From Palsa-1392 sp036490335 (GTDB taxonomy: Bacteria > Verrucomicrobiota > Verrucomicrobiia > Chthoniobacterales > UBA10450): a DNA stretch of 64,000 bases. The notes below the pieces were generated by a model. That model was given only the letters and a program-made list of their open reading frames with translations. It had not been told where the DNA came from and searched no databases. Location: contig DASXEB010000011.1 of NCBI GenBank assembly GCA_036490335.1, positions 62,001 through 126,000 on the forward strand. Direction: 5' to 3'. The position numbers and the translations under genes were made by a program. This document shows, piece after piece, positions 53,632 through 62,054 of the stretch; positions within the stretch are counted from its first letter, which is position 1; the number at the start of each line of letters is the position of its first letter.

Positions 53632-54819
53632 ATGTCATACTATCAGAAGCTCGGCGAAATTCCGCGCAAGCATCATATCTGGTTTCATCGCAACGGATCC
53701 TCGAATGGCGGCTATAAGAACGAAGGTATCGCCTACGAGCATGTCATAACTACCGAGGGCTTCAATGAAGCTTACTCGATCATGTATCATATCCGGCCGC
53801 CGACTCGGGTGCGCAGCGTCGAGTTACTCAAATGCGAAGAGTTAAAGAAGGTCACCGACAGTCCTTTGCGTCATCATCATTTAAAGACCGCGGATATCCC
53901 GCGGCGCGGCGATGTCTACACTGGCCGCATTCCGATTCTTTTTAACCAGGATATCACGGCCTATCGCTGCAAACCGGAAAAGAGCTACGACAAATTTCAA
54001 TACTACAAAAATGGCGGCGCCGACGAAATCATCTTCGTCTTCAAAGGCCGCGGCGTGCTCGAAAGCCCGTTCGGCAAGCTCCCTTATCGCGCCGAGGATT
54101 ACATCGTCATCCCGCGCGGCATCACTTATCGGCTCGTGCCGAACGACCCGCAGCAGGAAGACTACCTTGTTCTCGAGTCAGCCGGTCCGGTGCGGATTCC
54201 GAGGCGTTATCTGAACAGCGAGGGCCAGATTCGAATGGGCTCGCCTTATTCCGAGCGCGATTTTCATGGCCCGGCTGAGTTACTAACTATCGACCGCGAC
54301 GAAGACGTTGAGATCCTGGTCAAGGACGGCCCGCGCCTAACGAAAGTAACTAACGCGCATCATCCTTTTGATGTCCTGGGCTGGGATGGCTACGTTTATC
54401 CTTTCACCTTTAATGCGGCTGACTTCGAGCCGATCACGGGTACGGTTCATCAACCGCCGCCGATTCATCAGACCTTCGAAATCCGTGGCTACGTAGTCTG
54501 CACATTTGCTCCCCGTCTGCTCGACACCCATCCGGAAGCCGTCAAGATTCCGTGGGTGCACGACAATGTCGAAGCCGACGAAGTCCTCTTTTATGTCCGC
54601 GGCAATTTCGGTTCCCGCCGCGGCATTGAGGCCGGCTCGATCACGCTCCATCCGCGCGGCATCCCGCACGGCCCGCATCCGGGCACGATCATGGCGAGCA
54701 AGGATGCGGAGCGCACCGAAGAGCTGGCAGTCATGTTCGATACCCAGCATACGCTCGAGCTGACCGAGCAGGCGTTGAAGCTCGACGACGCGAAGTATCC
54801 GCTCAGTTGGCTGGACTAA
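53632..54819 (+). CDS. hmgA: Homogentisate 1,2-dioxygenase
   Basis: Opens the homogentisate ring to maleylacetoacetate. The sequence has the cupin core with KFQYYKNGGADEIIFVFKGRGVLESPFG and the C-terminal iron site region NVEADEVLFYVRGNFGSR...GSITLHPRGIPHGPHPGT (Glu and two His). 395 residues fits the bacterial short form. A good ribosome-binding site, AGGAG at 53620-53624, overlaps the hppD stop. No maleylacetoacetate isomerase or fumarylacetoacetase gene follows, so the last steps are encoded elsewhere. Confidence 0.95.
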   Translation: MSYYQKLGEIPRKHHIWFHRNGSSNGGYKNEGIAYEHVITTEGFNEAYSIMYHIRPPTRVRSVELLKCEELKKVTDSPLRHHHLKTADIPRRGDVYTGRIPILFNQDITAYRCKPEKSYDKFQYYKNGGADEIIFVFKGRGVLESPFGKLPYRAEDYIVIPRGITYRLVPNDPQQEDYLVLESAGPVRIPRRYLNSEGQIRMGSPYSERDFHGPAELLTIDRDEDVEILVKDGPRLTKVTNAHHPFDVLGWDGYVYPFTFNAADFEPITGTVHQPPPIHQTFEIRGYVVCTFAPRLLDTHPEAVKIPWVHDNVEADEVLFYVRGNFGSRRGIEAGSITLHPRGIPHGPHPGTIMASKDAERTEELAVMFDTQHTLELTEQALKLDDAKYPLSWLD

Positions 54820-54846
54820 CGAACATAAGTCTCGCGTTTTATCACG

Positions 54847-55482
54847 ATGACTCACTTTCTCGTGCAGGATAACAACTTCGAAACTTCCGACCGCCTAACG
54901 AGAAAAGGGAAGCGTCTTCCCGCGGACCGGCTCGAGGAGCTGGAAGGACTCTTTGCCGGCTTGCTCGAAGCGATCGGCGAAGATAGGACTCGCGAAGGCC
55001 TGGCCAAGACTCCCGCTCGCGCGGCGCACTCCTTTGAATTTCTCACTCAAGGTTATCGCCAGTCGGTCGACGACGTCGTGAACAACGCCATCTTCGCCTC
55101 CGACGCGAGCGAGATCGTGATGGTAAAAGACATCGAGCTTTATTCGATGTGCGAACATCACCTCCTTCCCTTCATCGGTCGCGCCCACGTCGCCTACATT
55201 CCCGATGGCAAAGTGATCGGCCTTTCGAAAGTCGCGCGCATCGTCGACGTCTTCGCTCGCCGCCTCCAAATTCAGGAGCAACTCACCACCCAGATCGCCG
55301 AGGCCTTGATGGAAGCGCTGCAGCCGATGGGCGTCGCCGTCGTCATCGAGGCCAAACATCTTTGCATGATGATGCGCGGGGTCGCGAAGCAAAATTCCGT
55401 CATGAAGACGTCGTCTCTCCGCGGAGTTTTCAAGGACGACGCGCGCACCCGCAGCGAATTTCTTTCGCTTCTCGCGCAGTGA
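54847..55482 (+). CDS. folE: GTP cyclohydrolase I
   Basis: Makes 7,8-dihydroneopterin triphosphate from GTP. Zinc ligands are in LYSMCEHHLLPFIGRAHVAYIP (Cys, His) and AKHLCMMMRGVAKQNSVMKTSSLRG (Cys). The substrate-binding SKVARIVDVFARRLQIQEQLTTQIAEAL is complete. 211 residues is normal. It follows hmgA by 27 nt and precedes a three-domain pterin synthase gene by 13 nt. This suggests it supplies pterin for a cofactor, perhaps tetrahydrobiopterin for phenylalanine hydroxylation, in addition to or instead of folate. Confidence 0.97.
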   Translation: MTHFLVQDNNFETSDRLTRKGKRLPADRLEELEGLFAGLLEAIGEDRTREGLAKTPARAAHSFEFLTQGYRQSVDDVVNNAIFASDASEIVMVKDIELYSMCEHHLLPFIGRAHVAYIPDGKVIGLSKVARIVDVFARRLQIQEQLTTQIAEALMEALQPMGVAVVIEAKHLCMMMRGVAKQNSVMKTSSLRGVFKDDARTRSEFLSLLAQ

Positions 55483-55495
55483 ACGCCACCGCGCG

Positions 55496-56710
55496 ATGTT
55501 GCTGATCGTCAGCAAGCGTCTCGAATTCTCGGCCTCGCGCCGGCTCGTCCGCGCGGACTGGAGCGCGGAAGAAAATCGAGCGGCTTTCGGCTCCGAAACC
55601 GCGGCGCGCTACGGCACGGGCCGGAATTACGTCGCCTATTTTGTCTTCACTGGCAGTGTTGGTCCGGCGAATGGAATGCTCGTCAACATCGGCGAAATCA
55701 AACGACGCATCGAGGAAGTGTTGCGGGCAAATTTCGACCACAAATTTCTTAATGAAGATCATCCTGCGTTTCGCGCGCGGCCTCCGACGGCCGAAAATAT
55801 CGCCCGCCAATTATGCATCGAAGTTGCGCCTCTCTTCGCCGATTTGAACGCGGAGCTGGTCGCGTGTCATCTCGTGGAAACGCCGGAGCGAAGCGCGACC
55901 TGGTATCGCGACCAAATCGCGGAATCGAATTACTGGATGAATTTTTCGGCCGCTCGGCAAACGATGTCGCCGCATCTGTCGCCGGAAGAAAACAAAAATC
56001 TTTTTGGCGCCGCCGCCTCGCCGCATGGACACGGTCACCATTATCGCGCCCGCTTTACGTTTCGGAAAACTGCGTTCGACCCGAATGAGCCGGTCGTTAG
56101 GGAAGAAACGATCTCGCGGGTTTTGCAATCGCTCCGGGCTGAGCTCGATCACAAAAATCTGAACCACGAAGTTCCGGGCCTGACGAATCGTCCGTTCACG
56201 ACCGAAAGCCTCGCGCAATACCTTTTCGAACGCGTCGCCGTGGCGCTGCCGCTCGATCGCGTGCGCCTGCACGAACGCGATGATTTTTTTGCCGAATACT
56301 GGCGGACGGGCGAATGTTTTCTTGGCCTTCGCCGCGCTTTCAGCGCCGCACATCGTTTGCATGCGAACGAATTATCGGCCGCAGCCAATGCCGAGCTTTA
56401 CGGCAAGTGCAACAATCCGCGCGGGCATGGTCATCGCTACGAAACCGAGGCGACGGTCGGCGGGAGATACGACGAGCGCAGCGGAACCTTGTATGATTTT
56501 TCCGATTTCGTTCGCGATGTCGATGCCGTTTTGCAGCCGTGGCAGGATCGGCATCTCGATCTTGAGACGGAGGAATTTCGCGCCCAGCCGTCGACGGGCG
56601 AGAATATCGTTCGCGCGCTCTGGCCGAAATTCGACCGCGCGCTCGGGCGCCGGCTGATTCGGCTTCGGTTGTGGGAAACGCCTAACAATCGTTTTACCCT
56701 GAGAAAATAG
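55496..56710 (+). CDS. Three-domain 6-pyruvoyl-tetrahydropterin synthase/QueD-family fusion
   Basis: 404 residues made of three PTPS-like domains, about 1-137, 140-270 and 278-404. Domain 3 keeps the zinc and Cys motifs (FSAAHRLH; KCNNPRGHGHRY), but its Asp-His segment reads WQDRHLDLE. Domain 2 has FSAARQ and GAAASPHGHGHHY: one zinc His and the Cys are lost, HGH is kept, and LDHKNLNHE is intact. Domain 1 has FSASRR and ARYGTGRNY (no zinc His, no Cys) but an intact FDHKFLNED. The Glu near each domain end is retained. It probably acts on dihydroneopterin triphosphate made by the adjacent FolE. Confidence 0.88.
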   Translation: MLLIVSKRLEFSASRRLVRADWSAEENRAAFGSETAARYGTGRNYVAYFVFTGSVGPANGMLVNIGEIKRRIEEVLRANFDHKFLNEDHPAFRARPPTAENIARQLCIEVAPLFADLNAELVACHLVETPERSATWYRDQIAESNYWMNFSAARQTMSPHLSPEENKNLFGAAASPHGHGHHYRARFTFRKTAFDPNEPVVREETISRVLQSLRAELDHKNLNHEVPGLTNRPFTTESLAQYLFERVAVALPLDRVRLHERDDFFAEYWRTGECFLGLRRAFSAAHRLHANELSAAANAELYGKCNNPRGHGHRYETEATVGGRYDERSGTLYDFSDFVRDVDAVLQPWQDRHLDLETEEFRAQPSTGENIVRALWPKFDRALGRRLIRLRLWETPNNRFTLRK

Positions 56711-56809
56711 TTCGGGTGGCCCTCAATTTGCTCCGAAGAAGTTCGCCGCGAAAACCGGGCGCGCTCCTCGAGACGGCCGGCTTTTCGTTAGGCGAAATCA
56801 TTCGTCATT

Positions 56810-57256
56810 ATGAAAAGTTACATGTTTTCCGTCGTTCTCTTCAGCTTTGTGGGCTGCGCCGCTCAGCATTCGGCCGTGACCGCGTCGCGCAATACGGTTC
56901 CCGCGCCGCATCGTTATCAAGCGAATTTGCTCCAGCCGTCGCGCGACCGCGACTGCGCGCTTCGCATCGCAAGAGAGGCGGACGTGAAAGGCGCCGGCGT
57001 GAATGTTTTCCTCGATGGCAGCGAAGTCGTGCGCATCGCCGCCGGCGAAACGATCACACTTTATCTGCCGCCCGGCCCGCACGCGCTCACCATTCGGCCG
57101 CTTTTCAGTCCCGAGGTCACGCGGATGCTCGACCTGGAACGCGACACCGAAATCGCGCTTCAACTCATCGACCGCAACGGCAACTTCGAGTTCAAAACCG
57201 CGCGATTCGCCTGGCTCGATTCGCTCGGCCATCCCTTCGCATCGCTCCGACCGTAA
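56810..57256 (+). CDS. Predicted lipoprotein of unknown function
   Basis: 148 residues. MKSYMFSVVLFSFVGCAAQHS is a lipoprotein signal with Cys16 after VG. The mature part (CALRIAREADVKGAGVNVFLDGSEVVRIAAGETITLYLPPGPHALTIRPLFSP) resembles small PEGA-like beta domains that present a 'v.vfldG..v......G......l.pG.h.l' pattern. It probably sits in the periplasm or outer membrane. A TCGTTAGGC copy lies 17 nt before the start. A longer frame in another register across the same DNA is rejected because it lacks any family signature. Confidence 0.7.
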   Translation: MKSYMFSVVLFSFVGCAAQHSAVTASRNTVPAPHRYQANLLQPSRDRDCALRIAREADVKGAGVNVFLDGSEVVRIAAGETITLYLPPGPHALTIRPLFSPEVTRMLDLERDTEIALQLIDRNGNFEFKTARFAWLDSLGHPFASLRP

Positions 57257-57310
57257 GCGAACAACGTTCTTGCAAACTCTCCGGCGTGCCTCAAAGGTTC
57301 GAGCGAAAGA

Positions 57311-59257
57311 GTGAACGCAAATCTTGCGATCGAGGATGCCATCGCCACGGGAAAACTTCTGCCGGCTAGCGGCGCGAATATTCGAAACGCGCTCGCGCCC
57401 GGGAGTTCGTTAGTCGTTAGGCAATCGATCGCCGAGCTCGCGGAAGCGGCTGCGTGGGCGGAGTTGAACGACCGCTTTTTCCGCACCCTCGCCTTCGGCA
57501 CCGGCGGCATTCGCGGTCGCACCATCGGCAAAATCGTAACTGCGGTCGAGCGCGGCACGCCTAACGAACTCGGCCGTCCCGAATTTCCCTGCGTCGGCAC
57601 GAACGCGATGAATTTCGAGAGCGTCGCGCGCGCGACCAAAGGCCTCATCGATTATCTGCACGGATGGTTCGCCCGCGAAAAACTTCCCGGAAAACCCAAG
57701 CTGGTAATTGCGCACGACACGCGATTTTTTTCGCGCGAATTCAGTCTGCTTGCGGCCGAAATCGCGACGCAGAACGGTTGTGAAGCGTTTGTCTTCGAAG
57801 GTCCGCGCTCCACGCCCGAGCTTTCTTTTGCGGTGCGCTTTTTGCGCGCGAGTGCCGGCGTGGTCGTGACCGCGAGCCACAATCCGCCGCATGACAACGG
57901 CTACAAAGTTTATTTTTCCGACGGCGCTCAGGTGGTCGAGCCGCACGCGAGCGGGATCATCGCGAAAGTGAACGCCGCCGATATTTCCTCGCCTAACGAA
58001 AAGCAAAATCGCTATTCCGTCCTCGGGCGCGAAGTCGACGAGGCTTATCTCGCGCGGCTGGAAACGCTCGTGCTCGATCCGAAAATGGTCCGCGCGCAAA
58101 ATGACCTGCGGATTGTTTACACGCCGATCCACGGCACCGGCAGCGTCATCATCAAACCATTGCTCGCGCGCTTCGGTTTAAGATTTTCCGTCGTCGCAGA
58201 ACAGGACGTTTTCGACGGCCGCTTCCCGACTGTGAAATCGCCCAATCCCGAAAACGCCGAGGCGCTCAAACTCGGCGTCGAGCTCGCGCAAAAAGAGCGC
58301 GCCGATCTCGTCATCGCGACCGATCCGGATTGCGATCGCACCGGCGTCGCGGTGCGCGACGCGCGCGGCGAGATGAAATTGCTCAGCGGCAATCAGGTGG
58401 GCGCGCTGATCGCGTATTACCGCGCGAAGACGCTTTTCGCGCAGGGCGTGCTCAACCCGCAAAACGCGTCGCGCGGAGTCATCATCAAAACTTTTGTCAC
58501 GACCGATCTGCAAAAAGCGATCGCGGAAAAGTTCGGTTTGCGCTGCCTTGAAACGCTCACCGGTTTCAAATACATCGGCGCAAAGCTGCTCAAATACGAG
58601 CGCGCCGTGCCCTTGCCTAACGACGCCGATTATCGCGATTTGTCGGAAGCGGAGACGCGCCGGCTGCGCCTCGCGCACTCCGCGTTTTACATTTTCGGCG
58701 GCGAAGAAAGTTACGGTTACAGCGGCGCGGATTTCATTCGGGACAAGGATGGCAACGGCGCGACGGTCATGTTTTGCGAAGTCGCCGCCTACGCGAAATC
58801 GCGCGACCTGACGATCGACGGATTCCTCGACGAGATTTATGCCGAGCTCGGATGTTACCTGGAGAAAAACGACTCGATCGTTTTCGAAGGCGCAGTCGGG
58901 GCGGCGAAGATCCAGAAGTTGCTCGCGAGTTACGCGGCCCATCCGCCGGAGGAAATGCTCGGCAGCAAAGTCGTCTCGATAAAAAATTTCGAGACCGAAA
59001 CGATTCGCGACGTTGAAGGCGACGAGATTCCGAAAGAGAAAATGTTGAACTTCGAGTTGGCCGACAAAACGCGCATCGCGGTGCGCGGCTCGGGCACGGA
59101 GCCGAAGATCAAATATTATCTTTTCGCGCAGCGCCGACCGGCTGACGCGCCATTTTCGGCGGACGAACTGGCAAAGATCAAAGCCGAACTCGAGGAACGG
59201 CTTGATGCGCTTTGGCAGTGGCTGCAGGACGACGCGGAAAAGCGCGCCGGTTACTGA
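57311..59257 (+). CDS. Phosphohexomutase (phosphoglucomutase/phosphomannomutase family)
   Basis: GTG start; 648 residues in the long PGM2-like form. The order is TLAFGTGGIRGRTIGK (substrate phosphate loop), VVTASHNPPHDNGYKVYFSDG (phospho-Ser loop, near residue 190), ATDPDCDRTGVAV (Mg site), FGGEESYGYSGADF (sugar-binding loop) and RGSGTEPKIKYYLF (phosphate-binding). It interconverts hexose 1- and 6-phosphates and could feed nucleotide-sugar synthesis for the surface glycan. Several GCCTAACGA copies occur in it, encoding PNE or PND, including a double TCGTTAGTCGTTAGGC at 57407-57422. Confidence 0.95.
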   Translation: MNANLAIEDAIATGKLLPASGANIRNALAPGSSLVVRQSIAELAEAAAWAELNDRFFRTLAFGTGGIRGRTIGKIVTAVERGTPNELGRPEFPCVGTNAMNFESVARATKGLIDYLHGWFAREKLPGKPKLVIAHDTRFFSREFSLLAAEIATQNGCEAFVFEGPRSTPELSFAVRFLRASAGVVVTASHNPPHDNGYKVYFSDGAQVVEPHASGIIAKVNAADISSPNEKQNRYSVLGREVDEAYLARLETLVLDPKMVRAQNDLRIVYTPIHGTGSVIIKPLLARFGLRFSVVAEQDVFDGRFPTVKSPNPENAEALKLGVELAQKERADLVIATDPDCDRTGVAVRDARGEMKLLSGNQVGALIAYYRAKTLFAQGVLNPQNASRGVIIKTFVTTDLQKAIAEKFGLRCLETLTGFKYIGAKLLKYERAVPLPNDADYRDLSEAETRRLRLAHSAFYIFGGEESYGYSGADFIRDKDGNGATVMFCEVAAYAKSRDLTIDGFLDEIYAELGCYLEKNDSIVFEGAVGAAKIQKLLASYAAHPPEEMLGSKVVSIKNFETETIRDVEGDEIPKEKMLNFELADKTRIAVRGSGTEPKIKYYLFAQRRPADAPFSADELAKIKAELEERLDALWQWLQDDAEKRAGY

Positions 59258-59359
59258 CGCTGGCGACTCGTTAGGCAAACTCGCGGCTGTCTGCGCGTGA
59301 TGTTTGGCGATCTGAAAGACGCGAATCGAGATTTGTCCGCCACCAGCCGTCGACGGACA

Positions 59360-59893
59360 ATGGCCCGCGTGATCAAACTTCAAACCGCGCGCCTGCGCTT
59401 GCGCGAGATGAACGAAGCCGATGCCGTTTTCCTTCTCGAGGTTTTGAATGAGCCCGCTTTTCTGCGCAACATTGGCGACCGCGGGGTGCGGACTCCGGCC
59501 GAAGCGGCAGGTTATCTCGAGGAACGAATCACTTCGAGTTACGCGCGATTTGGTTTCGGCATGTGGCTCGTCGAACTTGTCGAGACGGACGAAGCGATTG
59601 GCATCTGCGGCTTGATCAAGCGCGACGCGCTCGCGGATGCCGATCTCGGTTTCAGTTTTCTCGAGCGCCATTGGGGAAGCGGCTTCGCTTTCGAGGCGGC
59701 GGTCGTGGTCGCGGATTACGCGTGGAAGGTGGTGAAATTGCCACGCCTTCTCGCGATTGTCGCGCCTGGCAACGCGGCCTCAATTCGGCTCGTCGGGAAA
59801 TTGGGTTTTCGTTTTGAAAAGAGCGTCCAAATCACGACAGATGGTCCTGAATTAATTCTTTTCGCGGCCGAGAATCCGAACCAGGGAAAATGA
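59360..59893 (+). CDS. GNAT family N-acetyltransferase (RimJ/RimL-like)
   Basis: From ATG 59360: LQTARLRLREMNEADAVFLLEVLNEPAFLRNIGDRGVRTPAEAAGYLE is the standard start of the RimJ/RimL group. ADLGFSFLERHWGSGFAFEAAVVVADYAW is the acetyl-CoA-binding region (Q/RxxG-like WGSGFA). RLLAIVAPGNAASIRLVGKLGFRFE is the 'NxaSirv.eKlGF' block. The substrate may be a protein N-terminus or a small amine; this cannot be told. The frame opens to 59297, but ATG 59360 fits the family start. Confidence 0.88.
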   Translation: MARVIKLQTARLRLREMNEADAVFLLEVLNEPAFLRNIGDRGVRTPAEAAGYLEERITSSYARFGFGMWLVELVETDEAIGICGLIKRDALADADLGFSFLERHWGSGFAFEAAVVVADYAWKVVKLPRLLAIVAPGNAASIRLVGKLGFRFEKSVQITTDGPELILFAAENPNQGK

Positions 59894-60010
59894 CGCGGCT
59901 CTTCCGACGCGATCAGGAACGTCGCCGAGCCTAACGAGAAGAAGTGCGATTTCTTGCGGAGCGCTGCTGTCAAAATTTGAAGCGCGCAGAGAGCACGCTG
60001 ATCTTCGCCG

Positions 60011-60487
60011 GTGCAGAAGATCACTCCTTTTCTCTGGTTCAATAACGAAGCGGAACAAGCTGCGCAGTTCTATCTCTCCATCTTCGAAAACGGCAAAATC
60101 ACGGCCACGACCTATTACGGCGAAGAGGGACCGGGCCCGAGCGGTTCGGTCATGACCGTGAGTTTCGAGCTGAACGGCGAAGCATTTGTCGCTCTCAACG
60201 GCGGTCCGCAGTTTCCATTCACGGAAGCCGTTTCGTTCGTGGTCAATTGCGAGACCCAGGCCGAGATTGATTACTTTTGGGAAAAGCTCGCGGCCGACGG
60301 CGGCAAATATGTCGAGTGGGGCTGGCTGAAAGATAAATTTGGTCTCGCGTGGCAAATCGTGCCGACGAAACTTTGGAAGTTAATAGAGGACGGAGACCGG
60401 TCTCGCGTGCAGCGCGTGATGCATGCGGTGATGCAAATGACCAAGCTCGATCTGGCGACTCTCGAGCGCGCTTACGAGCAACGGTAG
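60011..60487 (+). CDS. VOC family protein (PhnB/3-dmu-9_3-mt-like)
   Basis: GTG start; 158 residues. QKITPFLWFNNEAEQAAQFYLSIFENGKITATTYYGEEGPGPSGSVMTVSFELNGEAFVALNGGPQFPFTEAVSFVVNCETQAEIDYFWEKL is the near-universal pattern of this VOC subfamily, and WGWLKDKFGLAWQIVP follows. These small proteins are common and mostly uncharacterised; some relate to glyoxalase or antibiotic-binding folds. No neighbour suggests a specific role. Confidence 0.9.
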   Translation: MQKITPFLWFNNEAEQAAQFYLSIFENGKITATTYYGEEGPGPSGSVMTVSFELNGEAFVALNGGPQFPFTEAVSFVVNCETQAEIDYFWEKLAADGGKYVEWGWLKDKFGLAWQIVPTKLWKLIEDGDRSRVQRVMHAVMQMTKLDLATLERAYEQR

Positions 60488-60543
60488 GAAGCCCGCCGAA
60501 GTCTTGACGCGAGTCCTTTACTCGTTAGGCAAGGCTCTTTGCT

Positions 60544-61914
60544 TTAGCTCAAGCTGCGATCGAGTCGGCCGATTTTTCGCAGTGGCGGCCAGCGCGTGGC
60601 GACCGCGATGACGACAAGGATTGTTCCGATCCCGCCCGCCACGACCGAGATCACCGGACCGAAAACGGCCGCAGTCAATCCCGATTCGAGCGCGCCGAAT
60701 TCGTTCGAGGTGCCGATGAAAATGTTGTTCACAGCCGAGACGCGGCCGCGCATTTCGTCCGGCGTGAGGAGTTGCACGAGGGTTTGCCGGACGACCATGC
60801 TCACGCTGTCGAATGCGCCGGTCAGAAAGAGCATCGCGAGCGAAAGCCAGAGCCATTTCGACAAACCGAAAACGATCGTCGCGAGGCCAAACCCGCTCAC
60901 GCACCAGAGCAGAGCGCGCCCGGCGCGATGCATCGGCGGCAGGTAAGCGATCGCGACCGCCATTCCGAACGCGCCGATCGCGGGCGCCGCGCGGAGCCAG
61001 CCGAGCCCGATCGGGCCGCAATGCAAAATTTGATCGGCGAAGATCGGGAGCAGCGCCGTCGCGCCACCGAGCAGGACGGCGAACAGATCCAAGGTCAACG
61101 CTGCGAGGATGACTTTGCGGCTAAAAACAAACCGGATCCCGACGGCGAGACTTTCCCACGGATTACTGCTCGCCCGCCGCGACGTACGCGTTTTTTTGAT
61201 CGGAAGGACGAGAACAAAAAAAGCGAGCGCGCAGCAACTATCGAGTGCGTAGATAAAGGGAAAGCCCAGCCTAACGATGAGAAATCCGGCTGCGGCCGGC
61301 CCGAGCACGCACGCGACCTGGAAGATGCTGCTGTTCCAAGTGACCGCGTTGGCGAACTGGTCGCGCGGCACCAGCGTCGGAAAAAACGAAGCGCGCGCGG
61401 CCCAGCCGAACGTTCGCGCCGAACCCGAGATCAGCATTATCAAATAGATCAGCGGCAGCGAGAGATCGTCGAAATGATAAGTCGCGTGCCGCTCGAAAAG
61501 ATGGGCCACCGCCGCGAGGCCGGCATTCGTGCGCACGAGAATCGCCAGGCGCGGAATCGCGAGATGGTTCCAGGAAACAATCGCGAGCAGGATCGAGCAA
61601 AGCGCGCTCGAAGCTTGCGACCAAAGAATGATGATTTTGCGGCTGACGCGATCGGCAAGGTGACCGGCCGGCAGCGAAAGCGTGACCACCGGCAGCGCCG
61701 CGGTCAGCCCGACGAGGCCGAGCGCGGTCGCCGAATGGGTGCGCGCATAGACTTCCCATTCGAGAGCGACGGTGAGCATTTGACGGCCCGCGATCGAGAC
61801 GAAATTGCCGATCGTATAAAAGACGAAACTGCGAAATCGAAACGCGGCGTAGGGATCGCGAATTTGTTCCGTGGGCGGAATTGGTGGCGGCGCGTACGGT
61901 TTTCGCTCGGGCAT
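60544..61914 (-). CDS. MFS transporter (EntS/MFS_3-like)
   Basis: 456 residues, twelve predicted hydrophobic helices. The N-terminus FRFRSFVFYTIGNFVSIAGRQMLTVALEWEVYARTHSATALGLVGLTAALPVVTLSLPAGHLADRVSRKIII contains the MFS loop 2-3 motif (GxxaDrvxRk). The order and the 'WE.Y..T.Sa..LGlvG' start fit the EntS-like drug/siderophore exporter branch. Substrate unknown. Downstream on the same strand (3' side, 60488-60543) is a short gap with a TCGTTAGGC copy. Confidence 0.9.
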   Translation of the reverse strand: MPERKPYAPPPIPPTEQIRDPYAAFRFRSFVFYTIGNFVSIAGRQMLTVALEWEVYARTHSATALGLVGLTAALPVVTLSLPAGHLADRVSRKIIILWSQASSALCSILLAIVSWNHLAIPRLAILVRTNAGLAAVAHLFERHATYHFDDLSLPLIYLIMLISGSARTFGWAARASFFPTLVPRDQFANAVTWNSSIFQVACVLGPAAAGFLIVRLGFPFIYALDSCCALAFFVLVLPIKKTRTSRRASSNPWESLAVGIRFVFSRKVILAALTLDLFAVLLGGATALLPIFADQILHCGPIGLGWLRAAPAIGAFGMAVAIAYLPPMHRAGRALLWCVSGFGLATIVFGLSKWLWLSLAMLFLTGAFDSVSMVVRQTLVQLLTPDEMRGRVSAVNNIFIGTSNEFGALESGLTAAVFGPVISVVAGGIGTILVVIAVATRWPPLRKIGRLDRSLS

Positions 61915-62054
61915 CGTGGCGCGCCTGGGCCGCGCGCACGAGATAGTAGAAGCGCCGATCTTCTCCGCAAGCGGCTCCGGCTTCGCCCGAAAAAAGAACG
62001 CCGCGATCGCGCGGAATGCGCGGGCCCAATGCCTAACGAGTGCCTAACGAAAAG

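Noticed and set aside
56716..57369. 217-codon frame overlapping the predicted lipoprotein gene.
   Set aside because: Arg-rich, no signal or domain. The alternative frame at 56810 has a proper lipoprotein signal and a beta-domain pattern.
58178..59671. 497-codon open frame antisense to the phosphohexomutase and acetyltransferase genes.
   Set aside because: It covers two well-supported genes and has no recognisable domain; high-GC shadow.
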